45,011 bases of DNA from CAYSWH01 sp964434775 (GTDB taxonomy: Bacteria; Patescibacteriota; JACMRA01): contig CAYSWH010000010.1 in assembly GCA_964434775.1 (NCBI GenBank), positions 1 to 45,011 on the forward strand, given 5' to 3'. A program made the position numbers and the translations under genes. Within the stretch, counting starts at the first letter, position 1, and each line of letters starts with the position of its first letter. The notes beneath the pieces were generated by a model, which worked only from the letters and a program-made list of their open reading frames with translations, ran no database searches and was not told the origin of the DNA. Shown here one piece after another: positions 42,308 to 45,011 of this stretch.

Positions 42308-42721
42308 CTAACTATTTTTTGTATAACTTACCACCTCAAATAATAACTCCCCGGGCATTTCAAACATAACTTGATAATAACCTTCACCTGCATCTGCAAA
42401 TTCCGGTCGTTGCCTCGGGGTGTCAAAAAGCGGTTGAATATTTCCGGGTTTCATAAACTCTCGGATAAATTGATCAACATGCTTTGGCAAGTCTACTTCA
42501 AAGGCCAGATGATTCAGGCCTGTAGAATCATAACTATTGGCAGTGTTTTTTTGAGTCGGATTGAAGTAAATATAAAACCCGTTTGCATCAACAACTCCAA
42601 AGGCACCTTCCTCGTCAAGACAAACTTTATACTCAAAGTAAGCAAATAACTCCCGATAAAGTTGGAGGTTTTTTGTAAAGTTTTGAATAAAATAAACAAG
42701 GTGGCTAACAGTTGATTTCAT
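42308..42721 (-). CDS. VOC (glyoxalase/dioxygenase) family protein
   Basis: 137 residues from the ATG at 42721; the GTG five codons upstream is less likely. The pattern is that of the vicinal oxygen chelate fold: VSHLVYFIQNFTKNLQLYREL, YIYFNPTQKN, GLNHLAFEVD (His as metal ligand) and YQVMFEMPGELLFEVV with the closing Glu. Members include glyoxalase I and dioxygenases; the reaction cannot be named. Divergent from the thrS leader; the thrS promoter starts 44 bases away. Confidence 0.85.
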   Translation of the reverse strand: MKSTVSHLVYFIQNFTKNLQLYRELFAYFEYKVCLDEEGAFGVVDANGFYIYFNPTQKNTANSYDSTGLNHLAFEVDLPKHVDQFIREFMKPGNIQPLFDTPRQRPEFADAGEGYYQVMFEMPGELLFEVVSYTKNS

Positions 42722-42764
42722 GCATAAAGACGGCACTCTTTGTACACATTTTTGTCAATTTCCC

Positions 42765-42793
42765 TTGACAAGTTTTTACAGAAAATTTATTCT
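42765..42793 (+). promoter_or_regulatory. thrS: promoter of the thrS leader
   Basis: TTGACA (42765-42770), 17 bases, TATTCT (42788-42793). Start near 42800 gives an untranslated leader of about 225 bases before thrS, unusually long for this window and filled by the attenuator. Confidence 0.7.
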
Positions 42794-42840
42794 TATTTTT
42801 GGAATGAGTTAACGCTTATTCCAGCCTTTGTAGAGAACAT

Positions 42841-42909
42841 ATGCCAAACAATCATGTAACCACTACCACTGCGATCCCAATCCAAACGGGAGTGGCGTTG
42901 GTTGTTTGA
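42841..42909 (+). CDS. threonine-rich leader peptide of the thrS attenuator
   Basis: 22 codons, starting MPNNHVTTTTAIPIQTG and ending VALVV then TGA (42907-42909). Codons 7-10 are ACC ACT ACC ACT (42859-42870), four Thr in a row, with a fifth Thr at codon 16. The Thr codons lie exactly in the 5' arm of the first leader hairpin. This is the design of leader peptides such as ThrL or PheM: a ribosome short of charged Thr-tRNA would stall here. Like most genes in the window it lacks a clear Shine-Dalgarno. Too short for gene callers. Confidence 0.75.
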   Translation: MPNNHVTTTTAIPIQTGVALVV

Positions 42910-42961
42910 AAATTTCAGCAAATAAGTTATCTAACCGACTCCCTATCAAAGGGAGTTTTTT
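42858..42961 (+). promoter_or_regulatory. transcription attenuator (alternative hairpins) upstream of thrS
   Basis: Hairpin 1:2 pairs AACCA (42858-42862) with TGGTT (42899-42903), CCACT (42866-42870) with AGTGG (42891-42895) and CCC (42876-42878) with GGG (42888-42890). Antiterminator 2:3 can pair GTTGGTT (42897-42903) with AACCGAC (42933-42939), or GGGAGT (42888-42893) with ACTCCC (42938-42943). Terminator 3:4 uses the same ACTCCC. A ribosome stalled on the Thr codons would cover arm 1, free arm 2, form 2:3 and let transcription reach thrS. A ribosome reaching the stop at 42907 would cover arm 2, so the terminator forms. Confidence 0.75.
42938..42961 (+). terminator. Rho-independent terminator inside the thrS leader
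   Basis: ACTCCCT (42938-42944), loop ATCAA, AGGGAGT (42950-42956), a perfect 7-bp stem followed by TTTTTG. It lies 64 bases before the thrS ATG and 28 bases after the leader peptide stop. Confidence 0.85.
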
Positions 42962-43025
42962 GTTTGGTAGTTGCTAAAATTATAATAATGTTTTTTAAAA
43001 CTAATTAATAAATTGATTTTTCTAT

Positions 43026-44861
43026 ATGTCTGATAACTCTCTGGAAATAAAACGTCATTCTTTTGCACATGTCATGGCAGCAGCGGTAAAAAAAATGTTT
43101 CCTGAAGCCAAGTTTGGTGTGGGGCCGGTAATCGAAAACGGTTGTTACTATGATTTTATCCTTCCCAGAACCTTGATTCCCGAAGATTTGGAAATAATTG
43201 AGAAGCACATCAAAGATTTATTAAGACGCAATCTTTCCTTCAAAGTGCAGGATCTCAGTATTGAAGAAGCTACGTTAATGTTCGAAAAATTGGGACAACC
43301 TCTAAAAGTAGAATTGCTCCGAGATTTAGCCACCAAAGGAACAACCAGTCTCAAGGAAGAAGAAGCCGAGATTCTGGATGCCAACTTGATGGATAGAAAA
43401 ATCACCATTTACCGTTTGGAAGACAATGACACCGGAGAGGATCTTTTTATAGACCTTTGCCGAGGACCACATATCAAATCCGTAGACAGTCTTCGACCTC
43501 TTGGTTTTACGCTGGATAAATTTTCCGCAGCTTATTGGCGGGGAGATCAGGAAAGAAATATTTCCATGCAAAGAATTTATGCCTTGGTTTTTGAAGACCA
43601 ACCAAAATTGAGTGAATTTATAACCCAAAGGGAAGAAGCTCAAAAGAGAGATCATCGTAAATTAGGCAAAGAGCTGGAATTATTTATGACTCACGAAGAG
43701 ATTGGAGCCGGCTTGCCGATCTATTTGCCAAAGGGAGCAGTTTTACGTCAAGTCTTGGAACAGTACATGAATCAGAAGCAAAAAGAACAGGGTTATCAGT
43801 ACGTTTATACTCCCCACATCGGCAAAGAAGACCTCTTCCAAAGATCCGGTCATCTCGACCATTACGCTGAAAATATGTATGCGCCCCTGGAAATTGATCA
43901 GGAAAAATTTTACCTGAAGCCGATGAATTGCCCGTTTCATCACCATATATATCTATCCAAACCTCGAAGTTACAGAGATTTACCTTTCAAGCTGTCCGAG
44001 TACGGCACCGTTTACCGTTACGAAGAATCGGGGGTTTTATCAGGCCTAATTAGAGTACGGGGCTTTACTCAAAACGATGCTCACGTGTATTGCACCAAGG
44101 AACAAATAACTGATGTTTTTGTAGAAAGCCTAAATAGCTATGTGGAGATTTACAAAGATTTGGGAATTGTGGACTACGAATTTCGGTTTTCCCTGCCGGA
44201 TTTTGATAACGAGCCGGACAAATTTGGTCAGCATACCGTAGAATGGGACGAGGCCGTTGCCGCTATCCAAAAAGCTCTGGATATCACCGGAGTCAAGTAC
44301 TACAAAGGAGTAGGAGAGGCTGCTTTTTACGGTCCCAAAATTGACGTGCAGGTCAAGAATGTTAACGGCAAAGAAGATACTTTGAGTACTATCCAGGTGG
44401 ATATGAGCATTGCTCCCAAATTTGATATTACCTATACCGCTGAAGACGGCAGTCAAAAAGCTCCGGCCATCATGCACAGAGCCTTGATGGGATCTATTGA
44501 TCGGTTTATGGCCTTCTTGATCGAGATGCACGGCGGACGCTTTCCCTTCTGGCTGGCACCGACTCAAATTAAGATTTTGACTATTAACGATGAGGTTTTG
44601 CCTTACGTAGACAAAATCAAAGAGGTCTTGAACCAAGTAGTCTTGATGAAACCTCTCAAATATAACGAGTTGCGTTATGAAGTAGACGAAAGAAGTGAGT
44701 CTCTAGGTAAAAAAATCCGAGAAGCCGAAATGGAAAAAATCCCCGTCATCCTCATCGTTGGACCCAAAGACCAAGCCGCCGGCCAAGTCAGCGTGCGGAC
44801 CCAAGAAGGTGAAAAGAAAGTGGAGTTGGCTGAGTTAAAGAGGTTTTTGGAAAGTTTGTAG
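43026..44861 (+). CDS. thrS: threonyl-tRNA synthetase (without TGS domain)
   Basis: Charges tRNA-Thr and edits mis-charged Ser. The 611-residue protein begins directly with the editing domain: HSFAH (His11, His15) and DLCRGPH (Cys145, His149) form its zinc-like site. The N-terminal TGS domain of E. coli ThrRS (about 60 residues) is missing. The class II core has MNCPFHHH with zinc Cys302, motif 2 RVRGFTQNDAHVYC with His353, and motif 3 IMHRALMGSIDRFMAFLIEMH with His484. The anticodon-binding domain (about 505-611) ends the chain. Expression is predicted to be set by the Thr attenuator upstream. The methyltransferase gene follows 10 bases later and may be read from the same transcript. Confidence 0.96.
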   Translation: MSDNSLEIKRHSFAHVMAAAVKKMFPEAKFGVGPVIENGCYYDFILPRTLIPEDLEIIEKHIKDLLRRNLSFKVQDLSIEEATLMFEKLGQPLKVELLRDLATKGTTSLKEEEAEILDANLMDRKITIYRLEDNDTGEDLFIDLCRGPHIKSVDSLRPLGFTLDKFSAAYWRGDQERNISMQRIYALVFEDQPKLSEFITQREEAQKRDHRKLGKELELFMTHEEIGAGLPIYLPKGAVLRQVLEQYMNQKQKEQGYQYVYTPHIGKEDLFQRSGHLDHYAENMYAPLEIDQEKFYLKPMNCPFHHHIYLSKPRSYRDLPFKLSEYGTVYRYEESGVLSGLIRVRGFTQNDAHVYCTKEQITDVFVESLNSYVEIYKDLGIVDYEFRFSLPDFDNEPDKFGQHTVEWDEAVAAIQKALDITGVKYYKGVGEAAFYGPKIDVQVKNVNGKEDTLSTIQVDMSIAPKFDITYTAEDGSQKAPAIMHRALMGSIDRFMAFLIEMHGGRFPFWLAPTQIKILTINDEVLPYVDKIKEVLNQVVLMKPLKYNELRYEVDERSESLGKKIREAEMEKIPVILIVGPKDQAAGQVSVRTQEGEKKVELAELKRFLESL

Positions 44862-44871
44862 TAAATTTTGT

Positions 44872-45011
44872 ATGGCCAATATCAATCTGACTTCAGCCAA
44901 GAAAGCACGAAATGATGAGTTTTATACTCAGTATCCGGATATTGAAAAAGAGGTGAACGCTTATTTGGAATACAATCCGGATGTGTTTCGTGACAAGACG
45001 ATTTTGCTACC
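44872..45011 (+). CDS. EcoRI-like adenine-specific DNA methyltransferase (5' part, cut by window edge)
   Basis: The frame opens at the ATG at 44872 and stays open to the window end (46 codons). SAKKARNDEFYTQYPDIEKE matches the N-terminus of the EcoRI modification methylase family, where AKKAKNDEFYTQ is the conserved opening ahead of the SAM-binding motifs. The next residues, NAYLEYNPDVFRDKTILLP, fit the strand leading to the first SAM motif. The family methylates adenine in DNA, usually as part of a restriction-modification system; whether a nuclease gene follows cannot be seen. It starts 10 bases after thrS. Confidence 0.7.
   Translation, partial: MANINLTSAKKARNDEFYTQYPDIEKEVNAYLEYNPDVFRDKTILL

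Noticed and set aside
42800..43025. T-box riboswitch in the thrS leader
   Set aside because: No AGGGTGGNACCGCG-like T-box and no specifier-loop stem are visible; the Thr-codon reading frame explains the leader better.
1..45011. CRISPR array, rRNA genes, transposase or prophage modules
   Set aside because: No regularly spaced identical repeats, rRNA signatures, transposase motifs or phage structural genes were seen. The only repeat arrays are inside coding sequences.

Overview
The window looks like a chromosomal segment of an AT-rich bacterium with a reduced, largely fermentative gene set and a rich set of surface proteins. Candidate Phyla Radiation (Patescibacteria) is my best guess, by inference: many small membrane proteins of unknown function, very long repeat-built surface proteins, a threonyl-tRNA synthetase without the TGS domain, almost no Shine-Dalgarno sequences, and no respiratory operon. 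TGA ends several genes (serA, serC), so the code is standard and not the UGA=Gly code of SR1/Gracilibacteria. Promoters read well as TTGACA-N16-18-TATAAT variants.

Layout. 1-4.5 kb: an Ig-like repeat surface protein, xseB, serA. 4.5-9.6 kb: a tiny minus-strand gene encoding a Trp/Arg-rich exported peptide, a large membrane protein, then a serC-trpA-trpC cluster. 9.8-10.6 kb: a decayed RIO1-type kinase gene. 10.7-13.7 kb: an ABC-2 transporter pair and anchored or small membrane proteins. 14.0-16.0 kb: tRNA-Pro(GGG), a PH-like membrane protein and mraY. 16.4-20.3 kb: an M23 endopeptidase with six C-terminal repeats, transketolase, tRNA-Leu(UAA). 20.5-24.1 kb: an acetyltransferase remnant, a VOC protein, a P2A cation ATPase. 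24.2-28 kb: thioredoxin with tandem promoters and a repeat-built upstream site, gpsA, a VIT/CCC1-like transporter, GAPDH. 28-36.6 kb: surface and membrane proteins, including a putative clan GH-A glycosidase, an 1088-residue SdrD-B-like protein with an 18-cysteine tail, and a ferric-reductase/cytochrome b5 fusion. 36.7-42.7 kb: RecQ, aldo/keto reductase, a subtilisin-like protease that looks foreign, an acetyltransferase broken by one stop codon, a VOC protein. 42.8-45 kb: thrS behind an attenuator, then the start of an EcoRI-like DNA methyltransferase cut by the window edge.

The most interesting item is the thrS leader (42765-43025). A good promoter is followed by a 22-codon peptide with four consecutive Thr codons, then mutually exclusive hairpins ending in a Rho-independent terminator just before thrS. 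This has the full logic of ribosome-stalling transcription attenuation, applied to a threonyl-tRNA synthetase gene. Second is the self-contained transcription unit for a Trp-rich peptide at 4583-4771. Three genes in the window are visibly decaying (RIO1 kinase, two GNAT acetyltransferases), which suggests ongoing gene loss or, for single-base lesions, assembly error.

Metabolically, SerA and SerC make phosphoserine from 3-phosphoglycerate, TrpC and TrpA make indole through indoleglycerol phosphate, and GAPDH, transketolase and GpsA represent lower glycolysis, pentose-phosphate exchange and glycerol-3-phosphate supply. MraY and the M23 enzyme build and trim peptidoglycan.
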